A stretch of DNA of 64,000 nucleotides from Agrocybe praecox (GCA_964017145.1 OZ024842.1:2666001-2730000), one strand, 5' to 3'; counted from the stretch's first letter, positions 20,315-34,409 are shown. The notes: a model not told the origin generated them from the letters alone. Program-made: numbers and translations.

Positions 20315-23300
20315 ATGTGGACGCGTCTTCTAGCGTCCCTTATTGCTTCCTACCTTTTTACTGCTGTCTCTGCCATGAAACCGGTGCCTAGACCTGATCC
20401 TTGTGCGTCCATATCTGGGAAGAAATGGGTCCTACCAAGAGAAGCTCGAGCATGTATGAGCTCCTCCCCTCTCGACCCACTTGTTAAAGCAAACGTAAGC
20501 CGACGCTCGACTTGCTCTAGATACAGAAGGGAAATATGGTCAACTACTGTCTAGATAATTGAAGTCGTCAATAAGACGCTCGCATTCCACACGTCGACCA
20601 ACTACCAGATCCAAGCACCAAGCCCGTTCGAAAACGACGTCACGGAGGACCTCGTCGCGGACCTCGAGAGGATAAGCAGCCAGGATTACGACTCCGAGTT
20701 CGACTTCCATCTGGACATATATTACTCCTTCAAGAATGTCAATGACGGACATTGCGGCGTCTATAACTATTGTTATGACTGTGAGCCGTTTAGTTTTTAC
20801 GCAAGTCGGGGTCACGTCAATAAAAGCTAACTTCTGTTTGGCTTTTGGCTCTTAGCATTATATGTCACTTATTTACCAGTTCCCCTATCGTTGCTGACAT
20901 CTGAGGATGGATCTCAGAGCGTCCATATTGCCCCAGACGCATTTGACGTCTCCTCTAAAGAGTTTGAAGACGGGATTGATTTTTGGCAAGAAAGTCTCCC
21001 CGGTCACTTAAAGGGCCAACTCGCTTCTGTTTGTTCCAATTTCTCTATCTGACGCGTCTCCACTCAATCTATATCTATTTACCAGCTCTCCGGTGCGAAA
21101 GTGTACCTTATCAACGACGAAGACCCCTTCGTTGCCGTGAACGAGAGTACGAAAACAGCCGGCAGTTATCAATCCTTCGCCACCCGGCAGAACTCGTCTG
21201 TATTTCTTTCCCCCAACCTTCAATAATAAATTCCAACGCAATTTGACATGTTTGCAATTATCAGCTTCTTCTCGAGCTATCATCGCGGCGCCGCAGGATG
21301 GGAGTACAATATGGGCAACTTCGCGACGAAAGCTCACCCTCTCGTCGATTCTGTTAAGCTTACCGTACAGCGTGTGAACAGCACAGTCAATGATTCCCTC
21401 ACGGTTCGTGGTTTCTTAATGGGTTTCCCCTCGATTCGTACTAGTTTCAACTTTTTGACGCTTGTTTTTTTTCCACCTATGACCCCTCGAATAAATTTAG
21501 ATCCCCTATCTTTCTCGGTTTGGATCAAATTCGAAGAACTTTACCGACCTGGCATCATATCGAGCCAACAACTGCGTTGCGACAAATAAGACGAACGGAA
21601 TTGACATATACGACCTCACCGCTCCAGCACAGGTCCAGGCCTATCAGCAGAATCCTCCGCCCATCGCGTACTTCCAACAGCAACCCGCGGTCAATCCCGA
21701 AGAATACAAGAAGCAGCCCATGAACGTCATCCTGGACGGCCTGCCACTTACAGATATTGATCTTCCAGAACACCTCCAACCAGCCATACCACCTCTGAAT
21801 CAAAGTTACAGCGTCGCGCAGTTTTATATGCTAACTGACAACATAACCGGTGTATTAGCGCTCGGAAGCTTCTCGGCTAAAAACTTTACGCTTTTTGGAG
21901 AGAGCCTGTTGAGCGGTTTAGTCGGCCTCAAGGACGCTGGTGCGAAGCAACTGATTGTTGATGTGGTATGGTCTTAATTTTTTCTTCGTTGCAAGTTTTT
22001 CTTTCTTTCTGATTAACCATGACGTTTAGACTAATAATGGTGGAGGTATGACTCTGCATTTGTTTTTATCAGAGGAAAGCCCCGAACTTATATTGAACCT
22101 TCTGCTAGGCTATATATGCATCGCACACGTATGCCCTTTTCTTCTTTTCACAGCGCCTGTATTATGTCCTAATGCGTAGAGAACACACAGTGGCTCCACC
22201 GCATTGTAAGATAAACCTTATATGCATATATATTCAAGCTAATGATTCATACCAATACCAGATTATTGGACCGAAACCATCGACTGAACCACAAGCCGGT
22301 TTAGATTCGTCCACCCGAGCAGGACCGTTGGCCCGGCTGATCGTCGACAAGATCGCCTCTGGCGGTGATCCAGACGAACTACTTTCGTACAATCCCATCC
22401 AATGGACCAATGCATCCCATCACCCACTCCCAGCACGCTTAAACTGGATGAAGCCGACATTGGACTCCGTCATCAATGGCCATGAGGATTCGTTTAGTCA
22501 GAAGTATGTCCGTTCTCCGCTTTCTAAAAATTCCATTTCTCTCATGTTCACGCGTGTCTTTCTAGACTGGGACAGGAATGCCAGCCATTCGGTTGGGAGG
22601 CTCCAGACTACGCCCTGTTCCAACCTGAGGATATCATAATTGTCTCAAATGGAAGGTATGTCATAGTAAGTCTTTATGTACGCATATAGTAATTCAATTA
22701 TATTATCGATAGATGTGCCAGTTCATGCTCTTTGTTCAGCGTAGGTGTTCTACGGACAAGCATAGGTTTATTTTCGAAAAATGATGTTTTCGCAGATCAC
22801 AATGTCGAAATCCGAGGGGGTGCGAACAGCTGTTGTGGGAGGAAAACACGGCATACCACAAGAATACTGCGGGACGGTAGGAGGCCAATCGACAAGTTTC
22901 TCCATGGTTGACACCGAAGTAAAGGCAAGTTTTAATTTGTTTTGGGGGACATATACTATTATGATTAATGTTTTTATTTTATCTTAGTCTACCAAGTTGA
23001 AAAATCACACCCTTGCGCCACCGGACTTGTACGTCGTACGCTCCATGATAAACTCCAACGCCCCAAACTGATTTCCGCATTTTCGAAGTTTAAGCAACAG
23101 TGTACAAGGTATCACATGGAGGCTTGGCTATGGTATAGATGATCCAGAAAGTCCTGAAGGTTCGTCTTTTCTTGCTTTTGTCCTTTTATGTGGCCACCAT
23201 GTTTATTCAACTTCGCGACCAGAATGGCAAGCCCACCCAGCTGATATCAACATTCCTTTAACTTTGGAAACGTAAGATTTTTTTTCAATCCTAATAGAAC

Positions 23301-23411
23301 TGGAAACTGATCGATATAATCAGTGTGAATAACCCAGTTGCAATTTGGGAAAGTTTAGCACGCAAAGAATTCAGGAGACAAGAGGTTTTCCAGATCCAGA
23401 TGGATTACTGA
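20315..23411 (+). CDS. Secreted S41-family peptidase, CPAF-like
   Basis: A multi-exon gene starting at ATG 20315 with a signal peptide (MWTRLLASLIASYLFTAVSA) and ending at 23411. The first junction (20493 region to 20564 region) links KAN to VVNKTLAFHTSTNYQIQAPSP. Later segments are FDFHLDIYYSFKNVNDGHCG, VYLINDEDPFVAVNE, YRANNCVATNKTNG, QLIVDV-TNNGGG and, across an intron near 22660-22710, SNGR-CASSCSLF. The last holds the likely nucleophilic serine. This order matches fungal proteins annotated as peptidase S41 related to the chlamydial protease CPAF, with an N-terminal domain before the tail-specific protease fold. The protein is likely extracellular; substrates are unknown. The intron-rich region at 21980-22260 was not fully resolved, so internal exon ends are approximate. 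Confidence 0.8.
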
Positions 23412-23487
23412 ACAGTGGTATACAAGTAGTAGTACGTATTTTGTAGATCACGATTTTCATGGTAGTTTTGGGATGAAGACTACGCTA

Positions 23488-26400
23488 TCACTCATCTTCT
23501 TCTACATCACCGAATTCAAACATACCAGCACGGTCACGTTTGGCTTCAGCGACAGAAGATTGCAATTTCTTTACCACTTGAGGGTAAGATGTCAAGTATT
23601 TGCACCCCTTTCGATCGATAGATGCCAGGCCTTCTGCGACAAGGTCGGCATTAATGCAAGCAAGAGGGTCTTCGGCAGATGCAGGATTTGCGGGGTCAAT
23701 GAGACGAAGGTGTAGCAGAGTGCCCTCCTTGTGATCAACATTTGCAATGAGTTTACGACCTTCACAAAGCGACCGGAAGCGTTCAACGGCCTCAACATGA
23801 TAATCACTTTCCGGCCCAACGAGTTTGATAAAGCTATCAAAAGAAAATCAATAAAATAATTCCAGTCCTAGATCAATGAAAACGGACCTCAAGCGAGCAT
23901 CTTGAGCTTGGCCTGATAATGAACGGAATTGGGCGTCGAGGGGGCGGATGTTCGCAAACGAAACAGTATCTTGATTGCCATAATCAATGAAAGTGACTTC
24001 AGCTTCTTTTTTGATCGGGGATGCCCGTCTAACTTTGGCACGATACCAGGCACCGTCGGAGAATTTGGCAGAAACAAGGTCACCTCCTTTAGGAACGAAG
24101 CCAGGAGGAGATGCGACGGGTCCACGATGATGTATCGAGAATTCCCGCATAAGCTTTTCTAAAGCAGCAATGCCTTTGAAGTGGGATTTAATATCAAGTT
24201 CGTATAATAAAAATTACAACCTAATTTACCTTGCGTGTTGAGAACCTGAACTGAGAAATTGAACCCATTTTTTGTTCGAACATCACTGACAATGATATCA
24301 AGATATTCGGGTTTGAGAGCTCCTGTTTCGCTCTCCTCTTCAACCGCTGCTTCGGCAGCCTTTGCAGCTTCTTCATCGTAGTCGCTCCAAATCTAATGAA
24401 GACTTGAAAAATAATTCAAAAGCAATCCTGCCGGAGACGCACGTTACGTTTGGCCGTTTTAGCCTCCTCCTGCAGGAACATTAGGATATTAGAAATATAT
24501 ACAGAGCACAGATTTTTTAAATCGTACCTCAGCGTCGTATAATTGTCGGGCCCATGACAAGCCTTCAGCTGAGAACGAGTGTATTGTGGCTAGACCTTCC
24601 TTGACGAGAGTGAGCGCCACGTTTTCGGTCTTGTTTACATACAACGATCCAATGAAACCGCCGGACTTGTCGATGCTTTCGACCTCGAATTCGACATCAC
24701 GCTGCATGTACTTGTGCGAAGCGAAATCATATGCTTCAGTACCGTATGGTTCGCTCTTTTCGGAGGCGTTGCGAGCAGTTCGGGGGGCACGAATACCTAA
24801 AGATGATAGGTTAATGTCCCCTAATAAATTTCAAAATAAAATAAAACTCAACCTGCAAGGACCAATGTAAGTGTTTGGTTATCTTTTGGCAAGAAGATTC
24901 TATGAAACCGCGTCATGGATGGAATGAATATCGTCTTATCAAGATAACTCACTTGAATCGTGAGCCGGCTGCAACATAGTCAACTATGGCCGGTATCCTT
25001 CCGATGCGTTTGAAGCCATTTAAGAATTGAGTGGCGCGGCTGCTGGTCTGAATATGTTTGTTAATACAAAGTTCTATGGGGTAGACCACTGCTCGCCTCA
25101 GAGATATTCAAAGGTTGTTTTGGAGGAGGGACCTCTTTTCCAGAGTGAATACTACGCTGATCAACGACAGCTCTATGCCCAAGTAATATTAATTAAATAT
25201 TTTGAATAAAAGGAATACATACACTCACACTTGTTCTGCCGCCATGAGTTTATCATAGTCGGGAGACCTGTCTTCGTCGTCGCGTCTATGACGGACAACA
25301 CTAGCAAGGCCTTTTTCGACCAACTGCTCAGCTACATTACTACGATGGATAACGTCTTCAATACCACCAAACACAGGTAGAGAACGAACAAAACTCTTAC
25401 ACGGATTGGTTTCCGTAGCGTATGGTAGCACATTCACGTTCTTCAAAATCGCCTTCACGGGGACGGACGAAGTCAATCTGGACTTTGACATGTTTACCGA
25501 TAAGTTTTTTCCTCAAGAATTCCCTCGCTTCTTGCGCATAGAATGCTTGACGAGGATCGGAAAGTCTATTACATACTTAGCATGATACTTATGTAGAGTA
25601 AGAAATACGTACTTTGGGCCACGAGTTGAGCTTAGCTGTAATCGACGCTCAACATCGGAACCTTTGGCAAGGACCGAAACTTGATCTCCACTCCAAACAC
25701 GGACAACAGTCGCGTCGAAATTCCTTGGAAGACCGTTGGATGTGGTTTCTGCATTTGCTTTCGGGGCACTGGCTGAAACTCCTGTGTTGGCATAGAGGCA
25801 CAATCTCCTCTCCTTCGCGGATTTCTCTGCTGCACGAAGGCGTTCCATGGCGCCCCCGGCGGCTAACATGCCGGCATGCCAGTCCACGACGCGAGCTAGT
25901 CCACCTGCAACAAGATGTTCGGCTACATTTCCAGCAGGGTGAATAACTGGAGAGACATAAAAGTGTTCAGTAATAGGTCAATTTCAATGCGTTGCTTATA
26001 GGCCCAACCTGTCCCAATGTAGATAGTAGCAGGTGGAGGCGCTGCAGCGTTCGCCGATGTTTGGAAGGGGGTTGCAGTAGCGTTGGGCAAAGATAGTATT
26101 TGTACTTTTACCGGACGTTGGAGAAGTCGCGACTCTGTGAAGAATTTGGCCTGCAGCAAATTCTGGTTTAGAGGTTTGTACAATAATGAGAACATTGTAT
26201 CTCACCTCTTCCCCCCATGGTTCTGAGGCTTCTCCTTGTTTTGAGGATACACGCGCGCTTTTAACGCCGGCCAGTGCGATGTTGACCATTTGGTGATCAC
26301 CGTCAGGCATGAGCAAGCGCACACGTAAGGTTGTACCATCCCTAACTTGCTCAACGATGGCTGTAGGGCGTTTGAGCTATCGATTGGTGCAGAAAATGTA

Positions 26401-27212
26401 GGATGCGCACCGTCTAGCGGTTTCCCCTTCCATTCAGATACAAAAGCTTGGGAATCCGTTGGCATGCTGTGGTGAACAGCACGAGCCTATATAGCATTGG
26501 TATAAAAACAATCCATCTAAAGATGTAGAGACATACTGTTTGGCCATGAGGGTTCCAGATACCTTTCCCTGCGGCCTTGGCTTCTGCCTCGATTTCCTTC
26601 TTTTTATTGTCTTCCTCAGTGGCTTCTCGTTTTATTTCCTTGAGTTTCGCCCATCCATTACGAAGAACCTCCGAAGTCAGATCTACTCCACCAATTTCTG
26701 CGTTGCCCAAGTCGCGGGGAACATCGTCGTTGCTTGGGAGAGAGTGAATGGAAGAGAATGTAACTTCTTTGCCAACTGCAAGTTGTCGAAGGAATTCACG
26801 AGATTCAAATGCCCAAGGCTGTCACACGATCAGGGGCCACGTTCATTGAATGTAAGTAGATTATGTATTATGACTCACCTCATCCTCTCTAGTGGATATT
26901 CCAAGTCGTGGCGCAGATAAGTCTGCAAGATGCAGCACTCTAAAATGAAGTATACTTTGATCGCATCTTAAGAAATCTACAATGGTATATAAGATACACA
27001 CCGTTCTTTGGGGGGTTGACCTTGGGGACCTGGACGTCCACGAAGGATTAGAGAGTCTCCGGATATCACAGCTTACAATGTGTGTGTCAATTCCTCATGT
27101 GATGGATGTATATCGGAATATAACTACATTTTACAATCTAATCCACCAGGGGTGCGTTGGTCAAACATGAAGAATTACACGACACTTAATCACGTACAGC
27201 CTTTAAGGACAT
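23488..27212 (-). CDS. SND1: Tudor-SN (staphylococcal nuclease domain-containing protein 1)
   Basis: A large multi-exon gene ending at 23488 (FGDVEEDE). It has four successive staphylococcal-nuclease-like domains, a Tudor domain and a partial fifth nuclease fold, the standard Tudor-SN plan. Recognisable pieces are GDSLILRGRPGP, RDLGNAEIGGVDLTSEVLRNGWAKL, AAGKGIWNP, FATVVRVWSGDQ-like DATVVRVWSGDQVSVL, and the Tudor core ASPIKKEAEVTFIDYGNQDTV. Tudor-SN acts in RNA regulation, stress granules and transcription co-activation in other eukaryotes. The start is the weakest part: ATG 27212 opens MSLKA before a possible intron joining AVISGDSLILRG, but the exact donor (two candidate GT sites about 27192-27197) is ambiguous. 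Motif identity across the rest is clear. Confidence 0.88.
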
Positions 27213-27897
27213 ATTTGGAATATGAATTTCTTGAAAGCTTGAGGTTTGGGGCAATGCGATTATCAGAAAAGGAACAGAAAATTGCCAGCGGTCAGTTAGT
27301 TACAGAGTCGGCGAGGCTTCAACGTGCCAGCCAACGATGATCATCTTCACCTCGTTCACAAAAATCCCGTCACGAGACCATTCGATCTAGACCACGTGGC
27401 GCTAATCAGACGCGTTATATATGGTCTCCTATCGGCCGAGAAATGAACTATTGAGTCTTGACATACGAAAGCTAAATTGCAATATCTAGTACACCAGCTA
27501 TATACTATGGACGTGCAGTGACAAAAATCTATATCTATATATCTAAAAACATAGGCGTCACCTAAGTACAGATTGTAGCAAAATGAATCCTAATTGTCCT
27601 TGGTAAATCTTTTGAACGTGAGTGTGTCGATTTATGTTACCCAATGAATGTCTCGAGATTGGTATGTAGAGCGCAGCTTTCTTCGGAATACTAGCACTTT
27701 CCTGCGACCGATTATCATAGCGGCTTATGGTTGGAAGTTTAGTGCTACTGATTCAAGTTGGATATAGCAAGCATATCCATCCTGGAATTTCGGTATCTTG
27801 TTCTTGCTATGACTTGACTCTTGATGAGAAGGTGATTAATCCTCGGTGGAATAATTAACCCACTATATACGGCATGTGCAGTGCTATAATCGTGGGT
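27213..27897. other. intergenic region, no gene seen
   Basis: This lies between the Tudor-SN start and the kinase stop, both on the minus strand. It should contain the Tudor-SN promoter and the kinase 3' UTR. There are A/T-rich tracts around 27520-27560 (TATATCTATATAT). No gene-like frame was seen. Confidence 0.5.
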
Positions 27898-29478
27898 TTA
27901 TCGATTCTTTGGAATGAGTTTCAAGAGTTTTAAACTGGCGGATTTCACCCAATTCGATGGTTTAGGACTGTCACCTGGTGACGTCAGCCGAGCCCATTCC
28001 TTAGGGTTTTGAATGCCCTGCAGAATCCATGGATGGGTCTGAAGTCAAGTAAGATCAGAAAAAGACATGGATAATAGATATATAGCTCGTCTCACCTTGA
28101 GCTCGGGCAAAGTTATACGGTTCAGTGGATTTTTCTGAAGTATGCGATGAAGAATCTGCATAATATCAGATCCTCTAGTATCTGAAGACCCTTCGGTTGT
28201 AGAGACCCCTTCAGACCCCATGACTGGTTCCACCACCCAGTCTTGGGTGCAGATAATGTTGTATAATACAAATTCCTTGTGCTGCCTATGATCATTCTCA
28301 GACTCCGGAACATCAAAAGGAAGGTGGCCAAAAAGAAAGCAATATAATGTCACTCCTAACGACCAGATATCAATTGCTTTTGTGATTGGAGGTCTTTCTC
28401 TGGACATCGGTGCACTGGCTGCGGAAACTGTTTGCCCCCCAGTGCCGTAGCCCAGACCTGGACTAGACGATATCGTGTCATATGAAGGCGATGGAGAAAT
28501 GTCTAAATTATCCTCTGGAAACCAAAGAGTTTCGGGTGCAAGAAAGGCAGGAGTTCCAGCCTTTTTGTTGATGTCCGATTTTGTAAACAAAGTCTGATCA
28601 ATGGTGTCGTACGCTGTTTCTTCTTCTGGCTGCCTGGGCGGTGCTATATGATTCGGTCTCGATGAAGCAGCTAGATGTGGGTCATAATGCGCGACTCCAA
28701 AGTCGATGATCTTTACACGCTGACGATCTTTTGTGTAAACGAGATTAGCGGGCTTTATATCACGATGGATAATCCCTTCGTAATGAACTAGGCTTTCGAG
28801 AATTAGGTTCAAGATAAAGAACCAGCAGATATCATACGCACGATACTCCAAGCCTAGGATGGCATCTCTCATGATCCTTCGCGTTTGTTGTAGGGTTAAA
28901 GTGGGTCTCCCTCTTTCCTCCCACTGAATAGGACCCCCAGGCAGATACTCCATGACTAGTGTGTCGCTGAAATCAGACATGTAGGAGAAAGTTACAAGTT
29001 TCATGAAACATACTCATGTAGATTTTGTCTTGTTGGGGGTCGTCAATCACCTCAACCAACCGAGCAATATTTGCATGCCGACACCCGCCCATTGTCGCTA
29101 TTTCTTTTCGAATGTTGTTCATCGTGCTGTTGAGAGGTTGTCTGCCGGCTTCGGTTTCTCTTTGATAATTTTTTCTCAAAAGCTTCACCTTATCGCGAGG
29201 ATTAGTTTTTCTAAGCACTTTTACAGCCTGTATTGGGATGGACGGCAATGAAACACAATGACAACACACTCATTGCAGGTGGGACATACCAACTCATAGC
29301 CATTTTCCCTCTCGTCTCTACATAGGTAGACCTCTCCGTATATCCCCTTCCCTATTATCCCTCCTTTGGAATATTGGTTAAGTCGATCTCCTCGAAAAGC
29401 CAACTTCGCTGTATATTTGACTGGATCCGGAGGATCAAAAGGTCGATCTATTGCGTTCTGAGCTGACGACGACTGCAT
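27898..29478 (-). CDS. Ser/Thr protein kinase, CaMKK/Ssp1-Sak1-like
   Basis: A multi-exon gene from ATG 29478 (MQSSSAQNAIDRPFDPP...) to a TAA at 27898 (LKLIPKNR). The glycine loop is IIGKGIYGEVYLCRD, the ATP lysine sits in AVKVLRK, the catalytic loop is IIHRDIKPANLV, the magnesium loop is IIDFGVAHYD, and the activation end is GTPAFLAPE, followed by IDIWSLGVTLYCFLFGHLPF. The last intron joins LPELK to THPWILQGI. The insert after AVKVLRK and the GTPAFLAPE form fit upstream kinases of the CaMKK group, which phosphorylate AMPK/Snf1-type kinases; budding yeast Sak1/Tos3/Elm1 and fission yeast Ssp1 are the known relatives. Subfamily placement is by motif impression only. All catalytic residues are present. 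Confidence 0.85.
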
Positions 29479-30045
29479 GGTGATACGTGTCGTATGGTAG
29501 AGACTTGATTGACTTATGGGTTAAGAAGTATGGTCTAGAGAGCGAGGGTTGGGTTTGACCGTTGTTCAGTTTCAGGTGGATCCATTGACTGTCTTCGGTG
29601 CGGATTGTATTTAAGCACAATGATTACCTATATTGTGTCGCGACGGCATAAATAACTCCGTTCGCCCAAATGAGCAAAGTTGTCGACATCGATTTGATCA
29701 TATGTATACGTCACTTGTATTTAGTTCCAAGGGGATTCTTTGCCATGCTTAAATAAAGGCTAAACACACTAACACATGTATATTATATCTTACAGATACT
29801 ACTAGGTATAGGTAAGCACAATCGTTGGCAGCTAGTACATAGTCTTGTCAGTTTAACAAACTTCGACACATTATATCTTCATGCCGATGGTGATACTGGC
29901 ATTCAAAGATATGCAAAGCTTTGCGTCCAAGAGACGCATGGGCTGTGGACTGTTTGGCGTGGACTGATGGACGGTGCTCGTCGTTCATGGCGCTGGGCAG
30001 CAGACATTAAGATATGTTTCCTAGAAACTGTGGTGCTCTTCATTG
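29479..30045. other. intergenic region, no gene seen
   Basis: This lies between the kinase start and the UPF2 stop, both on the minus strand. It should contain the kinase promoter and the UPF2 3' UTR. No conserved frame was seen. Confidence 0.5.
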
Positions 30046-33000
30046 TTATCCAACATAACGTATTTTGATTGCGCCAGCGCGATTTCGTGCTTCCAATGCT
30101 ACAAAAACATCAGATTTATACTCCGTATGCAACATTCAAATAAGTTGGTCACCTTTCAGTTCTTCGGCTTCTTCTCTTTGCTCGTAATTGAGCACCAAAC
30201 GCTTCAGGTGTTGTTGTTCTACTTTATCTTGAAGTTGAGCAGAGCGTGTATGAACAGCTAATGCAGATTCCGCAGGAATAGCTATTTGTCGAGCCTGAAG
30301 ACATCGATTAACATCAATACATCAGGGTAGAGATAGCGTGTTAAAAGCGTACCTGTTGCTTGTTGCCTTTCTTGGATATGAGAGTGAAAGCCATAGTCCC
30401 CGGGCCGCTGATTTCTTTCTCTTCGTAATCTTCGTCCCTTTCGTCCGAGCGTTTCTTTCGTATATTTGGAGGAATCACCGCAGATTCCCACAAAGCAAGA
30501 GCAGTCTTCTTGTCCACCTTGCGCGATTCGGTAGAAGTATCAGTAACCATTTTTGCCAATTCTTTGTCGAATTCTGCTTCTGCTTCTTCCGAAGGTCCAA
30601 GATGTTCTTGAAGACTATTGCTCGCAGAAAGAACAACTTGTTGATCTGGTGATGGTGCACGTTCATCGATCTAGTGTGATAGTTGTTTTGTCAATGTCTC
30701 ATCGGAAAAGAAAGCCAAGCTTACTGGTGAATCCATTTCACCTGTATCTTCCCCCTCTTCATCGTCAAGGTCTTCCTCTCTTCTCTCGCCTTCTTCATCA
30801 CTGTCTTCACCATCGTCTTCAGCTGTTGTAACTATTGTTAGTGTCCATCATCATTAAGACGAGTCGTGTGGGCAATATACCTGATGACTGATATGCCGAA
30901 CTGAACATTTCGTCGACAGCCATGGCAGCTTGTTCCAGTGTTTTCGCAATCTCAAGTTTAGGTCGTACAGCCTAAGATACCTTTTAAAGAGGATTTAACT
31001 ACAAAAGCGGAAACCTTACCTCTAATGAATCCGAGAGCATGAAATCAACGTCCATGGGAAGGGGTTCCTTGCACAAAATGTAATACTGAGCCAGCATATC
31101 AGCATGTATTCTCCGACGCGCCATCATAATAGTTAGATATTACCTGGAAGAATGTCAAGAAATTATCGAGTTTCTTCTTTTGTGTGCCACGGTCAAAACA
31201 CATTCCACATGTATCCAACAGAACGCATACAAGTCGAACTCGGAAGAAGTCATCAGGCATATCCAATGGTATTAATTGATGAGGCAATGGCCTTCCATCA
31301 GCTATAAAACAAAGGTAAAATAAGAACAAGATTATGTTTGAAACAAAAAAAGTTAACCCACGGTGTCCAAAGGTGACCAAAGACCACAGAGTATCGAATA
31401 TGATACCAGAGCTCAGTAAGCGGTAGATATATAATTCTCCGAGGTATTTTATCGTAGCCAGTCTTCTTTGATTTGTGCTGTAAACGTTCTGTTCTAAGCC
31501 TCTTCGTACGTCTTCAAGGACTTGATCCACAACTGCTATAGCGAACGCGGGTCGATATCTCTGAAGATCGTACGTTAGCATAGCCAGGAGGCCAATGTTG
31601 CCGTATTTGATTTTCCAAGGTTTAGTGAAAACTTTGTGTAGGTATCGTTTCACGTCTTCGTCCTCCCAGTCGAGCTTGCGAAGAAGCTTCAAGACTTTGT
31701 CAATCGTTTTCTTCGCCAAAACATCATAGATCAAGTGACGGATAAATAATTCCATCGGGGTGCGAATCTTTTCCTGTCGAGGTGCTCTCTCGGGAGGATT
31801 GCACTGTTATAGGTTAACAAGGTTTGCATCGTTGATGTGACAATCAATTACCTGATAATATGCGTTCTCCAAGAGAAGAAGTTGACGTTGATCAAAGTGT
31901 TGCATGCTTTGCTTTCGACGCATAAGCTCCAGCTATGGTTCGTGGCTCAGTTATAATGTATAGAATTGGTAACAGAGAGAACCGACCATTGTGCTGAATC
32001 TTTCTGCCGTGTCTTCACTTCTCAGTAAGAATCTTCCACAGCCCTCTAATAAAAGAGCAATGTTCTCGACGTTAGTGCCGGAGAAGTCGTCGAGGCAGAC
32101 TTTGAACATATGAAGGATGACATGAGGGGGGACAACTCGGAATTTAGTTAGATTAGAAAGGAAGATGATATTCTAAGAGTATTCATCAGTTTGGCTACTA
32201 GTCAATTATGATGTGTCGCATGTACCTTCAATCGGATTTCGGCTAGCTCCTTGACAACATTCTTCTTTCGTTGAAGATATCTGAACTCTTCATCAAGCTA
32301 AGAGACAGAAAAGCTCAGGCTCGTGCAATGATAAATCATAACGACTTATGACTCACGAACTGAACTACCTCATTACCGATGTCGGGCATATACTTATTCA
32401 ACGTGGCGATTAACCTAGAATAATGAGGCAGGAGATCTGTACGGCTTTTTGGGACTTGGGTCATAAACTGATAGTCCAGTAAATTAGACTCAATTGACAA
32501 GTACCAGTGACAGTGCTGTGGCTTACCCGGATAAGTCTCTTACGAGCGGCTTTGGAGTTCAAAAAAGCGAAGTCAATAGCAGCCTGGTCGATCAGAACAC
32601 GATTTGTGGCATCAGGTAATCTGACTAAAAGGGCTGTGAGTAGCTGAGAAGGGCCTTGAGGCGCCAATTGAGGTGATAAAAGAGGTGTAGGCGCCTTTGG
32701 GGTTCCTGGAGTGGGAGTGGGCACACTATACCGCAAGATTAGTATACATAGGTACTGTTGTACTTAAAACTCACTCTTCTTCGTGTTGCTCATCTGGGGT
32801 CGTTTCCCCCTTATCAGTTTGGCTTCCTCCTTCATTGAGACCGAGTTTCTCTAACTCCTCCTCAAGTTTTCTGACCTCATCTTTCTCTTTCTCGATTCGA
32901 TCCTCTTCCGACTCTTTGTTCTCCTCTTCATCTGTCTCCCCTTCAACACCAAGGACACTGCTTGGCACAAAGTCCTTCAAATCTTGAATGTCCTCGAAGA

Positions 33001-34409
33001 AGCGGCGCTCTTCTTCGTCTTCCCATTTGCCTCCTGTTATAATATCTTCGATATCTCCATTCGCTTGGTTGGTATTTGATCCAATGAGGATAGAATCGGA
33101 TTTGTGTGAGGCAGTAGGCAAAGAGGGCAGGTTGAGGTTGAGCAATTCAGATAACCTACGTTAAATTTCAAGAACAAATACTCAAACAAATTGACTTCTT
33201 TGACTCACGATTGACAACTAGCTAGTAGTTTTTCGTAACCTTTAGTCATTTTCTCGTAGGCTTGTTGCCTATCTTCAAAAATTTCCCCCGAACGGATGTA
33301 AGCTTCATGATTCCTCTTATCCTGGTCTTGAAGTCGCTAAAGTATATAGGTAAGTTGGAATTTTCCTAGGTTGGTGGATAGATTTCACTTTATGCTCGAT
33401 GACTAATTTCTTGCAGACATTGTCAAAATATCCTTCGCACATGCGCTTAAATCGATCCCTAATATCTTGTTCCACCAATTCCTCTTCCTCTTTAAGGATG
33501 GGGGGGAAATGTCTATCTTCATTATCTTCCTGAACCTGGGTCGACAAGGTACCAGGTTCGGCATCCGAAGAAATTTGTTTGGCCGGTGCTGATGGCGTTA
33601 TGCCCAGGAATGGCCGCGAATATGATTTTAAGAACGTTGTGAGCAGGGGCAAGGATGATAAACTAGGATCGTTTGATAGCTAATGCAAGATTGAAGGACT
33701 GCCCAATTCTTAGAAATTATGTAGGGGCTTACAAGTTCCTTCATAGCTTTCATAATCCACTCCGCGCCGCTCCTTTCTGGGCTATCTTTGATGATGCCTA
33801 CGAGCGCTAATTCAGAAGAAACTCGAAGTATAGGACGCTGTCGCGTAACACGCGAAGAATCCTCTTTTTCTCGTTGCTCTGGGGCCAGTGCGGCCAACGA
33901 AGCACGGGAAGGAGCACTAATGGCAGCAGAAAGATGAGATACCAAAGCAGGAGTAAACGTTTTCGAGAATCGTCGATGTAAAGCTGAAATAATCTGGATT
34001 TTGTCAGAAAATAATGGGCAAGCTAAGACCATACGGACCTCCACAGCGCCCCAGACATCCTTTTCTGTCTTGCAGCGTGACAATCCTTCTATTATTGCTC
34101 CAGCTAATTCATCAACGTATTTTTCCAGCGTGAGGGATTCGATGTCCTTCATGATCTGCTCCTTATTATCTGCAGCCATAGACTGACGTATACGTTTAAT
34201 GAGTGCTGTATGACGCTTAAGGGAAGAATCAAGCCTCGCAGTTTCTGATTTTAAAATATTAATATGCTGATTCAACGGGCTGAAAAAGCTAGCGGACCTT
34301 GCTCTATAGGTGTAGTATTAAGCTGTTTGAGCTTGACGCGCTTTCCATGGCGAGCCTTCTCATCGTCTAGCTTCAATGCGCCTTGAGCTCCGGACGTAGT
34401 AGAGTCCAT
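30046..34409 (-). CDS. NMD2: Nonsense-mediated mRNA decay factor UPF2 (Nmd2)
   Basis: A large multi-exon gene from ATG 34409 (MDSTTSGAQGALKLDDEKARH...) to a stop at 30046 (GAIKIRYVG). It carries three MIF4G-type helical domains, seen around 33630-34280, 32200-32740 and 31100-31760; the third includes FIRHLIYDVLAKKTIDKVLKLLRK and YLGELYIYRLLSS. An acidic stretch (about 30740-30830) separates them from the C-terminal UPF1-binding region (about 30046-30660), rich in charged residues. UPF2 bridges UPF3 and UPF1 in the cytoplasmic surveillance complex that degrades mRNAs with premature stops. A second acidic segment lies near 32850-33000. The length, about 1.2 thousand residues, fits the family. 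It is divergent from the putative ATRIP gene. Confidence 0.9.
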
